Source: Phytoseiulus persimilis (lineage: Eukaryota > Arthropoda > Arachnida > Mesostigmata > Phytoseiidae). From it: 64,000 nucleotides of DNA. The notes beneath the pieces were generated by a model, which was not told the DNA's origin, did no database searches, and worked only from the letters and a program-made list of their open reading frames with translations. Shown piece by piece: positions 12,595 to 24,287 of the stretch (position 1 is its first letter; each line of letters starts with the position of its first letter). The translations under genes were made by a program, and so were the position numbers. The stretch spans positions 20,414,211-20,478,210 of the forward strand of contig CM075104.1 of assembly GCA_037576195.1 (NCBI GenBank), written 5' to 3'.

Positions 12595-13045
12595 CTGGAA
12601 GTGAGAAAACACTGTCGGTGAATTCCGCCAAGAAGCTGGAATGTGAGTTTGAAATGGTAGAGTCGACACAGTCTCGATTTCCTGTTGTCACACTATACGG
12701 AATCACAGATCGGTCATGATGCTCCTTAGAACAGCTCCCATGAATTCAGAGCGATTATCAATAGTCGATCGGTTTGGCACTCTAGAATTCGGAATTCGTC
12801 ATTCTGAGAGAGAAGGCCAGTCAGGTCATGGCGCTCCAGACGAGGAAACAGAATCGCATGCAGTAGAATTGTCAGGAAACTCGCGCCCAGCTAATGGTCA
12901 GCAGCTATATGATTGACGCACAGATGTTTGCCAATCTAAGTTCAAACTCGCCAGCGGATCTGTCTCGCAGATGGTATTCTGGACACGCTGGAAGCTGAGA
13001 TATCGAACCGCGTTATCCTAAAACGAGTATAACCCAACCTGAGAC
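12595..13045. other. Probable leader intron of the 11-12.6 kb gene
   Basis: Bounded on the minus strand by a candidate donor after 13046 (CAG|GTCTCAGG) and a good acceptor at 12595 (TTTTCTCACTTCCAG). I see no coding sequence in it. Confidence 0.35.
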
Positions 13046-13153
13046 CTGAACAGCTGCGTTCATCCAGAAATCCATTACTGTGGTCTGGATACAACGCACG
13101 AACCGGGCCAACGAGACGGCGGCGAAGAGGAAGGTTTTGAGGAACTCTTTCAT
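13046..13153 (-). CDS. Candidate upstream exon with signal-peptide-like reading frame
   Basis: An ATG at 13153 opens 36 codons (MKEFLKTFLFAAVSLARF and on) up to a donor CAG|GTCTCAGG. Spliced to the acceptor at 12595 it would continue 37 codons in a different frame from the 269-residue protein and stop at 12481, giving a 73-residue product. It may simply be a 5' untranslated exon carrying an upstream frame, or a separate small secreted product. The leader-like hydrophobicity may be chance. Confidence 0.25.
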
Positions 13154-14684
13154 AAAATACGGTTCCACGTTGCCGCTAGTGGATAATCTACAAGCCATGT
13201 ACGCTGAGCTGTTCGTTCGCGGTCGAAGGTTCAACGATCGCTCACCCTCACGTACGATTTCGTCTATTCTCCGTTTGAACATTCAAGACAACGTTCCGTT
13301 CGCTCTCAGTTCGGACTTACTACCCGTGGTGCCGACCGTCTATAATGATAACAATTCGTTTTCACGAGTAATTCAGTCAACTATCTGGAGGCTTGCAGAT
13401 CAGGTAGCAAACCCTCCCCCTAACGGTGTCTGACAAGACCACGGCCTCCACTCGGGGAAAAACAGGATATAAATACCACCTGTGTCGGTAAGGAAGCAAT
13501 GCGAGGCAGTCAAAACAGTCGAAATAGAAGAATCACGAGACGCTTCTAAATTCAATCAAAACCATGAATGCCCATATTTACAAGAAGAAATCAGCAATGC
13601 AACGCCCACATCAGATTGGACTCATTAGAAAAACTCGGAGAGAGTCGATCTGAAGGAAACCGCACAGGAATCTAGCAAAGGATCGGATATGACTTTGTGA
13701 GAGAATATCAATCACGAGGAGGAAGTCGCCGGTAGTGGTAGAGCCAGAAAACTGCTGGGTAATTCTTCTCTTCGCCAAGAACACAATTTAAGAGAATATC
13801 TGAGACCGAAATTCGAATCGAATGCAGGAAACTTCTATCAAGAAACAAACTGCACCGTGATTACGTGTCGCATCGGCTGCGAACTGCGGGTTCAGCACTC
13901 AACTAGCGAGCCACGCAACCGACCGGAGATAAGGGTATCGATGGTTGAGCATTGATCACTGCTTTAAAACAACGCCGAGTAGATTTCCACGCGAAACCAA
14001 GGATGAGTACCAAACGATGCAGCCCAGAGAACACGGGGAGAAAGACTCAGAGCTTGAGGGAAACGTTGAGGAGAAAGACGGCTGGAGTCTCCAGGAAGAT
14101 CTGGATGAACGAGAGGCCGGTGTCGCCGTGACGTGTACATGGTTTTGACATTTAGGTTCCCCACAGCGCGGATCGGAGTTTCTATATTTCAGTAGCTCAG
14201 CATCGTTCTCATCATGAGTTTCATGAGGCTTTGATCCACTCACCGAAACTTGGAGCAAAGGTGTCTTTTGCCGCAGAACTCTCCCAGAGATCCTTCGCTG
14301 GATGGCTTGTCAACTCTCAACACAAAGCGAACTAACGAACATGGCGGGAGAGAGATGCTGGGCGCGAAGTTTGAATGCGCGACCGCCAAATTCGAAACAA
14401 AGAGGCAGACGAGTGCCCCTGAACGAAACTCGTTGAGCGTGCCTGCTAGTTAGTTTTGAGACGACTTTCGTTTTCTGCGCCAGTCTCTCTGTCTATCCTG
14501 TACGAGCAATGGGACAACTTGATCAACCATGGGCTGCTTTTCAGAAGCGGCTAGGGTAGAAAGTCTTCACATTCTGAGACGGGACAAACGCCGGAAATGC
14601 GAGAGTCATTTCCATATCATAACTTCAGTATGTGATGCCTAGCGAATCCATCCAACAATAGATGAAACATCCAGCTCAGTTATC
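13154..14684. other. No gene seen; TATA/E-box promoter at 13.47 kb
   Basis: Apart from the TATAAATA/CACCTG promoter candidate at 13468-13482 and a 29-codon frame starting at 13563, this stretch shows only shadow frames. Confidence 0.35.
13468..13482 (+). promoter_or_regulatory. TATA box with adjacent E-box
   Basis: TATAAATA (13468-13475) is followed directly by CACCTG (13477-13482). No convincing coding sequence follows; only a basic 29-codon frame begins at 13563. Could drive a small or non-coding transcript. Confidence 0.3.
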
Positions 14685-17468
14685 TCATCGCGAGGCATTT
14701 CCGAGAGTCTCGGCGTTGACTCCATTCATGATGACTGAATATTTGATCGAATCGCTTTCGATGCGCAGCTCCATGTAGGTGATACCTGCATGCGTGAGCC
14801 CCGGGAAGAATCTAACTTGAACGAGGGAGACGCGGTCAGGGAGCAAAACGCGTTGAGAAACCATCACCTGGTCGAGACTCATGGGCTGCAACGAGAGAAC
14901 TCCTATCCCGAGGAGAAAATTCTTCCGGAAGGTCAACGAGCTTCACGCGATGGAATTCAAGGTTGGGCAAATCATCCTCCCTGGCCGCGAATGCCCGATG
15001 AATGGGGTATGAGAGCAATTTCGGAGCCGATTGCTAAGAAAGTTCCGAATATTTTCGCGATCTCAGGAAGGAGAATGGAACCTTAAGAGAATTGTTGAGC
15101 CGGCCTAGCAGATTCAAGGCGAAAATCCCCCATCAGCCAGGCAAGCTGAAATCCAGGGCTGCCCGCACGATGGGAAACTTCGTACGGGAAGCAAAAAGAC
15201 TCCATCATTCGGAAGAATGGGCTGAAATCCGCAATCCGAATCGAATCCGACAAGCTGACACCCAGATGACACTCTGCTTCGTCTGTTCACGAAGTCATTC
15301 GCTCCGGTTTCTATGGAGATTGTCTGGCCGCACCCAATAGAGAAACGCAAAGTTTTGGCTCGGTTCAACCGTGCGAGCTCCGCGGGAAGAGTTTCCGTCA
15401 TGCCGGGAATTGTCGACCCGACAGAACTTCGAAATCAATCTCATTCCGGATTCGCAATTAGAGGAAATGATTTTCCCAAGCCAGTAACTGGCTCTAAACT
15501 CCTGTTCCTTGTGTTCAACTCGACCCGGAAAAAAATATAGCTTTCTTCTTCGAATTTCGAACGGGGTTTTCCAGCATTCGAAAACATACTGCAAATAGTA
15601 GAGATGGGCATCGTCATGACTTGAGCCCGCACTTTCAATCATCATTTATGCATCGACTCATCGATCCCATGCGAATTATTTGAAGTTCATGAATGATGCT
15701 TGGAAGTGTGTGTTCTTCTCATGACTTCACCTGGTCATAGACTTTAGCTCAGTTGAAGAGCGGCCCTCAACTAGGGTTCTGGAAGATCATCCCCTTTCCC
15801 GTCGAAACATCCGCACCGCAAACACATCCATTCGGGCATTCTTGAGCCAGTTTGGCTCGTTTCACGTCTCCAAGATGGAAAAATAGAGAGCTCCCGTAGA
15901 ATACTCAAAACTAGCTCTCTCTCTCTCGAGCAGTCTACATTTTGTTCATCATGATTAGCAATCAGCCTTCACTGGGTATTACTTCACCGGGTAAGTTTCC
16001 CCCATTCTTAACACATTTGGCCCAAAGATGCATTTACCCAGCTGCAATTTTCCTCGGAATGCGCAAAAGTTCATTTAAATCCATGTTAGTCGGTTTTCGT
16101 CGGTTTCCTCGCCTCGGTTTCAACGAGGGAGCCTCAAGACATCATCATCGAGCTCAAGGCCAACAATTTGGCCCTCCTCACAACGCTGGTAGGCCAGGAA
16201 TGTGCGTGTGGACATCGATATGATCCAACTGACTTTTGATACGTCAGCCCCAACTCCTCTTCGTAGCCGATGTCGACAATACGTTCGTGCAGAGGTCCAG
16301 GAATCAATTGAATTGTGGTGAGAGGACTCTCCGTCAGAAGAGTGAAAGGGACACGCCAATGCTCATCCAGGGCAGACGTGTTGGACGGTTCCAAGATGAG
16401 CATCTGTTCGCTGGTTACTCCAACACGGGTTACGTTCTGTCCTGTCGTTGATGCGTCTCCGATCGAGGAAAGTAGGATCTCGACTTTCCTCGGTCACTGA
16501 TGCCCGATTGAGCGTCGTAGGTCGACACTACTGCCATGCTCGTGGTAGACACGTTCGCACGAGCGGGACAACCACCGAGCGGGAGCGAGAATCTCATTTG
16601 AAATGACTACTGTCTGTCAAAACCGAAAAACTGTTCTCGCGAAAAATGCGATAATAAGATTCATATTTGTCTATAACACGTTTCTTGGTTGTGATCATTA
16701 TCAAAGTTGCAGGAAACTAAGAGGGGCCCGATCACGGGAAGCCTCCTCCATCCAGAAATAGAGGGGGTTCTCTGTTTCATCGTAGATTTTGCTGCGTCGC
16801 TTGGTGATGATGTCGAAGCTGTGGGAGAGACGTTCTGTTTGTGGTCGTGACACCTCGACACATCTAACTTCTTCCTAAAGGTGAAAGCTCACCTCTTGCG
16901 CTGATAACCGAGACTAGGACTTGCACTGGACGATGCGGATGAAGTGGTCGCTGATTGAATTCGCACTCTGGGAACTTCCCGGAATATCCGGTGTGCTTGG
17001 GAAGAATGGATCGACCCTCTCCATTGAAGTCACTCAAAGACTCAAAATGATGGTACGGATCTCGCTCTGGATTCGATTCGTGCCGACTTGCCATTAGCTG
17101 ATGAATTTCATGTCGAGTGGGGAAAATTGTAACCGGCAAGGGCTCGAGACCGACGTGAGTTGGAACTAACTAGCTCGAGACTCCGTGGTACGGTGGCCAA
17201 CATCCCCCAGGAACTCGGAACGAATCAGCCGAAGATGAATTTTCTCCTCGGGTTCTATGCCGCGACTCTCCTCCATGGACATAGTCGGAACGTGGGCGCA
17301 CCGCTCCGCTTGACTTCGATTCAGGCGCGGCTGCAGGCGGCAGATCACACACCGACCTTTTTGACCCAAATCGGAAAAAACTTGTGCATCTCGCGCAGGT
17401 GGAGCTGGTAGCGAAGGCTCGCATCGCGGGAAAACTTGGAGAATAAGCGTGTCGGAGTTTGGGAATAT
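14685..17468 (-). CDS. Multi-exon beta-rich protein, C-terminal part, function unknown
   Basis: Six exons join in phase: 17468-17171, 17032-16927, 16863-16718, 16441-16234, 14980-14947 and 14885-14685 (stop TGA). All five junctions are phase-compatible and every exon length fits, which is unlikely by chance. The product (331 residues here) begins with alternating hydrophobic strands (TLILQVFPRCEP), has a Cys pair in GRCVICRLQ, a Ser/Pro linker (STPDIPGSSQSANS), then IRIVQCVEVSRP and NPLYFWMEEASRD. It ends with strand-rich sequence (VPFTLLTESP, VSLVQVRFFPGL, SIKYSVIMNGV). The pattern suggests stacked beta-sandwich domains as in trafficking or adaptor-type proteins, but I cannot name a family. 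The 34-base exon 5 and the 1.25-kb intron before it are the weakest points; another exon may be missed there. A further upstream exon may lie around 17.6-17.8 kb. Confidence 0.5.
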
Positions 17469-18173
17469 CTGCATTGCCGGCTCCAGGAGCAAATCTCAAG
17501 CTCGCTAGCAGGGTTACAAGCTTGGGCGGCGAATTATCTACAGGCAGGAAACTCCTTGCCGAGGCAGAATATTCAGCCCTAAAACGGGTATGTTTCGTCA
17601 ACACCATTTTGGGATGTGTCTCGAGATCAACGCTCTGCAGCCGCGACCTCTGGTGTTTGTGTCTTGCAGTGCAGGAACTCTTAGGTCGAGATCCACAGCC
17701 GAAAGAATCGGCCAACCTCCGCAAAGCACGCAGTTCTGAGAGTGCCAATCGAATCGGAGCCTCCCAAACCCGTTTGCAGGAGGTAACAGGGAGCTCATGT
17801 CGATCCTTCCCACTTAGTCATTCTGATCACGTCGATGAGAATTGTCGATTTAACATTGAATCCCCATTCATGGCACGGGTCTCCCCTTGGAAATCATATC
17901 CATCATGCAAAAGAGGAAGGGATCGGAAAGAAGCAAAAGTCAGGAGGGTGTGATTTCGAGAGGTCCACGGAGGATCCTCCAGCCGTCGTTGTTCGGAAAG
18001 TCAAGGTTCGAACTTTGAGACCCGCAAAACTTGCCGCTGTGATACATTCCATGTTCTAGCCTGAGCTCTCAGGAGTGATGCGCCCCCCCCCCCCTGATTC
18101 AGGAGGTTTGGACAACACTTTGCATCGGAACTATCACGTCCCGACACCAACCAAGGAGATTCCAGAATCGAGA

Positions 18174-18209
18174 GGAGAGGGGAAACATTCAGGAGAGGGG
18201 AAACATTCA
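18174..18209. repeat. Perfect 18-bp tandem duplication
   Basis: Two adjacent identical 18-bp units (GGAGAGGGGAAACATTCA) at 18174-18191 and 18192-18209, followed by a short CATT-type microsatellite to about 18232. Confidence 0.9.
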
Positions 18210-20626
18210 CTCATCATTCATCATTCATTCCCGGTAAGGTTGAGCGCGGTGCAGGCGCCACCTGGCAATGTAAGTAAAGAAACAAAGCTTGGGTGCGGGT
18301 GACGAGGTCAAATCTCAAGAATCCACCAAGGTGAAGATTTGGCCTAAATAGCCGGAACACCACTGAAACCCCACCCCGCCAATACGAGCCTAATAACCAG
18401 AAACCGGACCTTCAGGCGAATCGCATGCTACTGTACTCACTTGGAATACATTTCTTGGCTCCGCGAAGCAGTTATCATCAGGTTGAAAGCATGACCTCGC
18501 AGAGGCCTTGACTCTGTATTGTCGTAATTTTCGCACAATGGCGAACTCTACTACGGAACTCCTTGGCGTTGAAATTTAGTTTCCGCATTGAGCATTCAAA
18601 CTCCAACTCTCAGATGTTCGTGGTGTTCGTCATAGCTCACTTCCAGTCATGCAGGTTGAGCGTTCAATCGCGCAGCTGCGAGAGTTTTGTGCAGCAGCAG
18701 GCTCGCTTTACCACGAATCAAAAAATGTTCCAAAACCTTAAGTGGCTTTCTGCGCGGCATTCCAACCAATGGCACTGACAATCCCATGCTGACTGTAGAT
18801 CAGGGATTCCCAACGTGGTCAATCTCGTCCTCCGGGGTCGACGGCCGAGGTAATTCCGGGGCCGATCTGACCTCACGGTTCAGGCTCCAGGTGGACTCCA
18901 GGATGGATTGGAGGTGATTCCGAGGCCGGCGGCCGACGCCCAGGGAGCAGAGGAGTCTAGGGAGTTTGAGAATCACTGCTGCCGATGGTCCGAATGATTT
19001 CAGCTCAGTATCTGAATCCAAAACGCGCTGATGATCAATTCCTGGAACTTCCAACGCTTGCCGAGAATGGGAGTATTTGCCAGACCGACTGTTCCTAAAA
19101 CTTCTACAAACTCCGGCAACGCCGGCTGCGCTTGGTTTCCATACAACAGAACCTGAGAGCCATCCCTGGAGCTCTCTGGGTTGAGCCCAAGAAAATGATG
19201 CATGAAAAGAAATTAATGCGGAATTTCGCGTAGTTCCGAGGCATCTCTCCATAAGGATACGATGTGGGCCGAGAATTCCTGCGAAAGCCTCTTGGTGAAG
19301 ACTGCTGCGATCAGCGAGCCATAAATGCTCGTTGGAATTTCGCAGTGGCCAGAAATCTGTACAGAGATTCGAAATGGCTCATGACACCCCCTACAGCAAA
19401 GGTTTGAAGAGTACAGGAGCCGTTCTCAGAGACCCCATCCCCGGAATCAAACCTTGACCGCTACCACGGTGCGAATGTTGCGGTCGGAAGTGCATTATTT
19501 CTTCTTGACTGAACGACTCACCCGCAAGAACGGGTGACTGGATCGGTTCCATAAGCACGGGACGCATCGAGCGGACTAGCGGCATTAAAATCGGTCCCCT
19601 GGCTCTCCGAAGATTCGAATCATCAGGTGAGTGGCCTCAAGGAGTAGCGAAATTCAGAGGTTGACCTCCAGAGGCGGCGCAATCGCTGAGCCGCTGAGGG
19701 GAACCTGAGTGCAGTATTTTCCTCAACACGCCGCTTCATGAGCGAGATCTGAATAACTTCTCAACCACATCTTGACGCTCGGAGACCCCACAGATCTTAG
19801 AATGCCTTGGAAGCGGTCAGGGAGCTCCCGCAAATCCGTCCCCCTCCCAGAGAGAAGACGGCTTCCGTCGGTCTTTCCTGGGTTCCCACTCGGCCACGGG
19901 TGCGATGCCCAAGTCTGAAAGACCAGTGCCATTTTTCAGCCACAGTGTGTTCAAATAACGATCACGCCCATTAGTCTGGACTCGACATATCAGGCACTCT
20001 TTTCCTGGGTAAGATGGGTTATTGGGGAGTTTTGGGTGCGCTCAACTCTAAACGAAGATGCGCTGAAATACTCGAGCCGACGTTCGATTCCGCAAGGTGC
20101 TGCGAAATCAGTGCTCTTGCTCTGATCTTCAGACTCAGAAGGGCTCTGAACCGATGGGAACAGAAGCGCCCTCAACCCCCAGGATCCTTCTAGAGAGTGA
20201 GCGCTGACCAGGAAGAAGCATTGACGTTGCTTGAACGGGTGGGTATGTTTCCTAACATATCGAGGGCATAATGGTTCGCTCCGGTGGAATGGGAAGTCTG
20301 AATCCGCTTCCCTTCCTCCAAGCTCCATCGTTCTGAAGACGGAATCGGTGGGCCACTGTCCTGCATCCAGGGCTCGCAAAGTAGTTTACACGTCGAGTTC
20401 AACCCGTTTCCCTCGAGCTGAAGCACCTCCCCATTTGACGCTGCATGCAGAAAACTGAGGCTCGATGAAGGGCTGGTCAAGGGCTCGTTATGAATCTCCC
20501 ACAATGAAAGCGGCACTCTCTCTCTCTCGCCAGATCCTTCTCGCCGATGGGCGGAGCGCCGTTCTACATCGGGATCTCTCTATTATTCTGCCATCAATTC
20601 CGCATAGGACCTCGAAGTGTTCACAC

Positions 20627-20643
20627 TCGAAGTCGATCGACCG
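20627..20643 (+). promoter_or_regulatory. Leader motif shared with the 49.7 kb HLH gene
   Basis: TCGAAGTCGATCGACCG lies 81 bases before the ATG of the first HLH gene. A copy matching at 15 of 17 positions lies at 49655-49671, 64 bases before the ATG of the fourth HLH gene. Its position in both leaders suggests common ancestry or a shared element. Confidence 0.35.
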
Positions 20644-20723
20644 AACGCTGAATGCGGCGCGTGCTCTTCTGAACAGGTGTAAAAAAGTGGACCGTTCTCT
20701 CAGACCCTCGAAGTGCTCCATCC

Positions 20724-20963
20724 ATGATGATCCTTCAGTCACAGTTAACCGAGAAGGTTGAGCAGTTGAGGCTGGGCAAGGAAAGCAAGACAGATGTTGT
20801 TCTTGCCAACGAAGAGTTGGACGTGTTGAAAGTTCTTCAACAGCTGCTGCCGATCCAGAACGACAGTCAGCAGAAAATGACGTCCCTGGAGATTCTTCAG
20901 TGCGCTATCGACTACATCGCGGATCTGACGAACATCTACGAAGAAACGGAAGGGTTCTGCTGA
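20724..20963 (+). CDS. Micro-HLH protein without basic region, Id/emc-like (copy 1)
   Basis: Single-exon 79-residue protein. Helix 1 is about residues 31-42 (ELDVLKVLQQLL), the loop 43-53 (starting with Pro), and helix 2 53-72 (TSLEILQCAIDYIADL), matching the HLH consensus E-I-L-Q-x-A/V-I-D-Y-I-x-D-L of Id/extramacrochaetae proteins. The segment before helix 1 is acidic (ANEE), so no DNA-binding basic region exists. In the known family such proteins dimerise with E-proteins (Daughterless) and keep proneural bHLH factors off DNA; that role is inferred here. An N-terminal motif KVEQLRL (11-17) recurs in copies 2 and 3. Unlike Id/emc it ends seven residues after helix 2 and has no intron in the coding region. 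Two ATGs (20724, 20727) are adjacent. AATAAA follows at 21201. Confidence 0.85.
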   Translation: MMILQSQLTEKVEQLRLGKESKTDVVLANEELDVLKVLQQLLPIQNDSQQKMTSLEILQCAIDYIADLTNIYEETEGFC

Positions 20964-21200
20964 GTGCTCACTGTGAAGTTCCCTTCGCTCACATGGCTGT
21001 CTTGCGAAGAACAAGCGGCTCCCTCTTCGGGACGTCCTCGCTGATCGAAACGCCACAGACTTGCTGCACATACGACAACGATACTCATAGGAAACTGTTA
21101 AAGACGTCGAACGCAGAGTTCGAGCATAAACTTTTGTGTTAATGACCCATCCTCGCTTATGGCATGTTCTTGTTTTAAGTTTGTGCAATACTGCAATATG

Positions 21201-21206
21201 AATAAA
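21201..21206 (+). terminator. Polyadenylation signal of HLH copy 1
   Basis: AATAAA 238 bases after the stop codon at 20963, followed by a TG-rich stretch. Confidence 0.7.
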
Positions 21207-22594
21207 TATGTAATTGAAAACATGATCATCCGAGTCCACTGCTCCAGGTAAAATAACTTATCGCATGAGATCTCGGAACGAGTGACACATGTTGATTACT
21301 AAATTGTTTACACAAGCTATCTCATCCATTGACGACTGGCCTCTGGAGAGGACGGTTGAGCATGCAGCTGGTGCTGAACTATCTGCCGTCACCCCCGCTT
21401 CTCGAGCACGAATCTTTTGCGTGATCGACAGTATCGTAGGAGCATGAAGCGAAAGATGCTCCGCTTTTCACGTTTCTCTATTGCTTTCTCACCCTTCGCG
21501 AAGCATTGCTCCATGCCATAACACTGATTGTGAGATGCACGTGATTCGTCCCCCCATATTCGAGTTTCTCCATACTCGGAGCTCGGGCACGGAGATTGAG
21601 AAGTCCGATGGAAGCTTTCGTTCTTTGATTTGCGCATTGCAGCGGTTGAATGTTATCGAAGGTGCTGATCATGGAGGGTCTCGATTTGAACCGAAGAACT
21701 TCGAAGGCAACGAGAGTGACTGGATGAGGTTGTTTCGAGGAACACGATCTGCGGACGGTGTTCTGTCTCAAATATATAAGTCACTCGTCACCATCGTTTT
21801 CGATATGATGAGAGAGACTGGCCGGCTGGTTTGCTGACTAGATTGTCGGTTGTTCGACTGGGTGTTCGAACGCCCACCTTTGCATCGTGATGGCCGATGA
21901 AACAATAGAATCAATTTATTTGTTTTGTTCCATCATGATCCATGACATCGTCACCTGCCCATTCTTTTTCTTCCTCTTGGTATTGCGCATGTTCTGCGGT
22001 CAGTCTCCTCCGGCAATGCTTCCTGTTCTCCGTAATTGCTCCTGTTGAGATCGTTCCGATAGCGGGGTCGATCATAAATCGTCAACCGAGCGGCGCACTT
22101 CTCGGGACCGGGCTCCGAATGGACTCGAAACCGGTGTTCATCGCACATCATCGTCTATCGAGCGACAGCGCATCAACAGAACCGAGCTCATGTCAGTGGT
22201 AGCGAAACCCCGATATGAATCAGGGTTTCCATCCCTCACGCTCAGGGAGGCCGGATCGATTCAGAAATTCCTCAGAACTCGACCTGTCTTCGACTCGAGG
22301 GTGGCGTGGAACGTGTGGATCCTTTTCCGAAAATACTTTTCGTCCATGTTCCAGACATCGCGTACGGGGGCTTCCGAAGCTCGTTGTTACACTTGCCCGG
22401 CACAAACCGTGTCGTGATTTGATCCTCGGCTTTATGCATCTTCGAAATGGCGCTCGCTACAAAGAAGACTAGTCTGCATCCAGGAGATGAAAGAGGACAG
22501 GTGGCTCTGCGCGCACGACGCACCGACAGCTGGACAGCCAGCTGCTGACTGCCCGACTGCTTGCCTGACTGACTGCCCAGCTTACCACCACCAG

Positions 22595-22660
22595 CAGGCA
22601 GGCAGAGAGACGGACGGATGGACAGGCAGGCGACCAGGCGGGCAGGCAGGCAAACAAGAA
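22595..22660. repeat. GCAG/GGCA low-complexity tract
   Basis: Imperfect tetranucleotide repeats of the AGGC/ACGG type. The reverse strand gives Leu-Pro-Ala-Cys-rich shadow frames, which are not genes. Confidence 0.7.
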
Positions 22661-24287
22661 AACAGAGAGGCACATGTTTTCACCGACAAAGCTACCGGCA
22701 TTGCTGGTTCGGCTGCCGCGGCAAACCTTTCCTTCCTCAGAACGCTGCCGGCGGTAATGTCGTCGTCGTCAACGATTTCCAACGAAATTAGCTCATTCAG
22801 TATGCCGCGGCATCGATGACCTAGGTCTCGCATACGACGGGTCCGGCAACGCGGTTCGCGCGAGCTGACCCCCACGACCGCGGATCCGGCTCCGCGATTC
22901 TGGAAAGCATTGACGGGATGCAGCGTCGCTGCCGGTGCTCACAGCAGCGAAATGCGGTGCACGCTCTACGGCGATGCTTTCGGCGAACAGCTGCCAATCC
23001 AGCATACCCACAAGTTCAAATCGTGAAGCAATCCCAAATTTAGATATCCATAGAATCATCTCAATCATCCGGCGATCGTCCACCCGGATCGGAGTTCATT
23101 GATTGTGTCCAATTACTCCTCCGACGCTGTCAACTGTTCCCGACGGTATCGAACTTGGAATCTTCGAATCCTTCCGGCGTTCTGTGGAGAATCCATTTCG
23201 AAACACAGACTGATACTCACATTCGCGAGCTCGACAGGGACGGAAGATGGCCGGCGATGTCCCCGCGAACCTCCGGGGGGGAGGGGGGGGAGCAAGTGCT
23301 GGAAGTGGGCAACTGCTCGCTCGAGCAAAACAACTAGAAGTTCTCGAGTGGCGGCTGTGAACTTCTCGCTGTGATTTCTCAGCTAGATGAATAAGAAGGA
23401 CACGACAGACGTCAGCCGAAGTTCGCCAACGTCCGCGGCTGAAGGGTTCGTTGATTTCATTACTAACCAGAAGCAAGTAATCCAGTTGGCTTCCGGCGGA
23501 GGTGGGCAGCTGCGGACCGATGCAAGCGATTCCTCAACCGAACGTCTGGTGGCCCTCTGTGTGTTCGCCATAAGGGGACCTGAAAGGGCCCAGATGGTCA
23601 CCGTCTCCGCGCGAGCGTCGTCTTCAGTCGAAGTTTCGTCTCACTTGCACTTTATTGTTCCCGAGCTTGCTCTGTCGATGACGGCGGCGGCGGCGGCTGC
23701 AGAGGTTACATGATCGGCAGCTTCCCGGAGAAAGCTTCCCATCCGCGGAAGCTCGTCGAGCTCTACCGCTGAATCTGGAAGACAAGCCACTCGGAGCTCT
23801 GCTCACAAATGACAGACATGGAAAAGGAGTTGAAGAGTCCGATTCCCATGCAGACCCAGCTGGCTGTTGAATTCCCAGGCCACCAACTGAATCCCAGTGC
23901 ACCCGGAGGCGGCTATTGTTCCTGGTCACTTGGCCATGTCTACGGCGTTCGTCTCCAGGTGTAGCGCACCTGAGCCGCCGTTTGCTTCTGTTACAATTAG
24001 GAGCAGAAGGGCGAACTGACAGAGTCAGTGACTGACGGCAGAAACTCAAAAACCGAGCAATGCGCTACTGAACCAAGAGAAACAAAGGAAGGAAGTGAGC
24101 CTTCGTCGCCGTTTTCTTCTGACCACTCGCTGGACAAAGGTTCAGGAGTGGCACTGCGGTCGCAGCTGTCGAGCCAGCGTCATGGTGGCTTCGACTCGCG
24201 ACGCTTTGTTGGGCTCGATCTGCAGCCAGCGCTCTATGCATCAAAACTCTCGCAAAAACGAGTCTTTGCGGGGCGGCTATCAACTCC

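Larger units (their letters stand above)
17469..20723. other. Mostly unexplained; possible upstream exons and simple repeats
   Basis: A minus-strand frame at about 17620-17810 (GFGRLRFDWHSQNCVLCGGW) could be a further 5' exon of the preceding gene. The rest contains a 12-base poly-C run (18083-18094), an 18-bp tandem duplication and CATT repeats near 18.2 kb. From about 20.4 kb on it should hold the promoter and leader of the HLH gene at 20724, where I see no TATA box. Confidence 0.35.
20964..24287. other. 3' UTR of HLH copy 1, then unexplained DNA
   Basis: The 3' UTR of the HLH gene runs to the AATAAA at 21201. Beyond it I see no supported gene. A plus-strand frame at 21481-21837 and minus-strand frames over 22.2-24.0 kb are unsupported. 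Low-complexity GCAG/CAGG repeats lie at 22595-22660, and a (CGG)n run near 23683. Confidence 0.4.

Noticed and set aside
15951..16239. Two-exon 50-codon plus-strand frame with a GTAAGT donor (MISNQPSLGITSPG...)
   Set aside because: Lies within an intron of the minus-strand gene and just touches its exon at 16234; acceptor is a weak GAG and no family is visible.
22487..22875. Leu-Pro-Ala-Cys-rich frames on both strands
   Set aside because: Produced by a tetranucleotide repeat, not coding.
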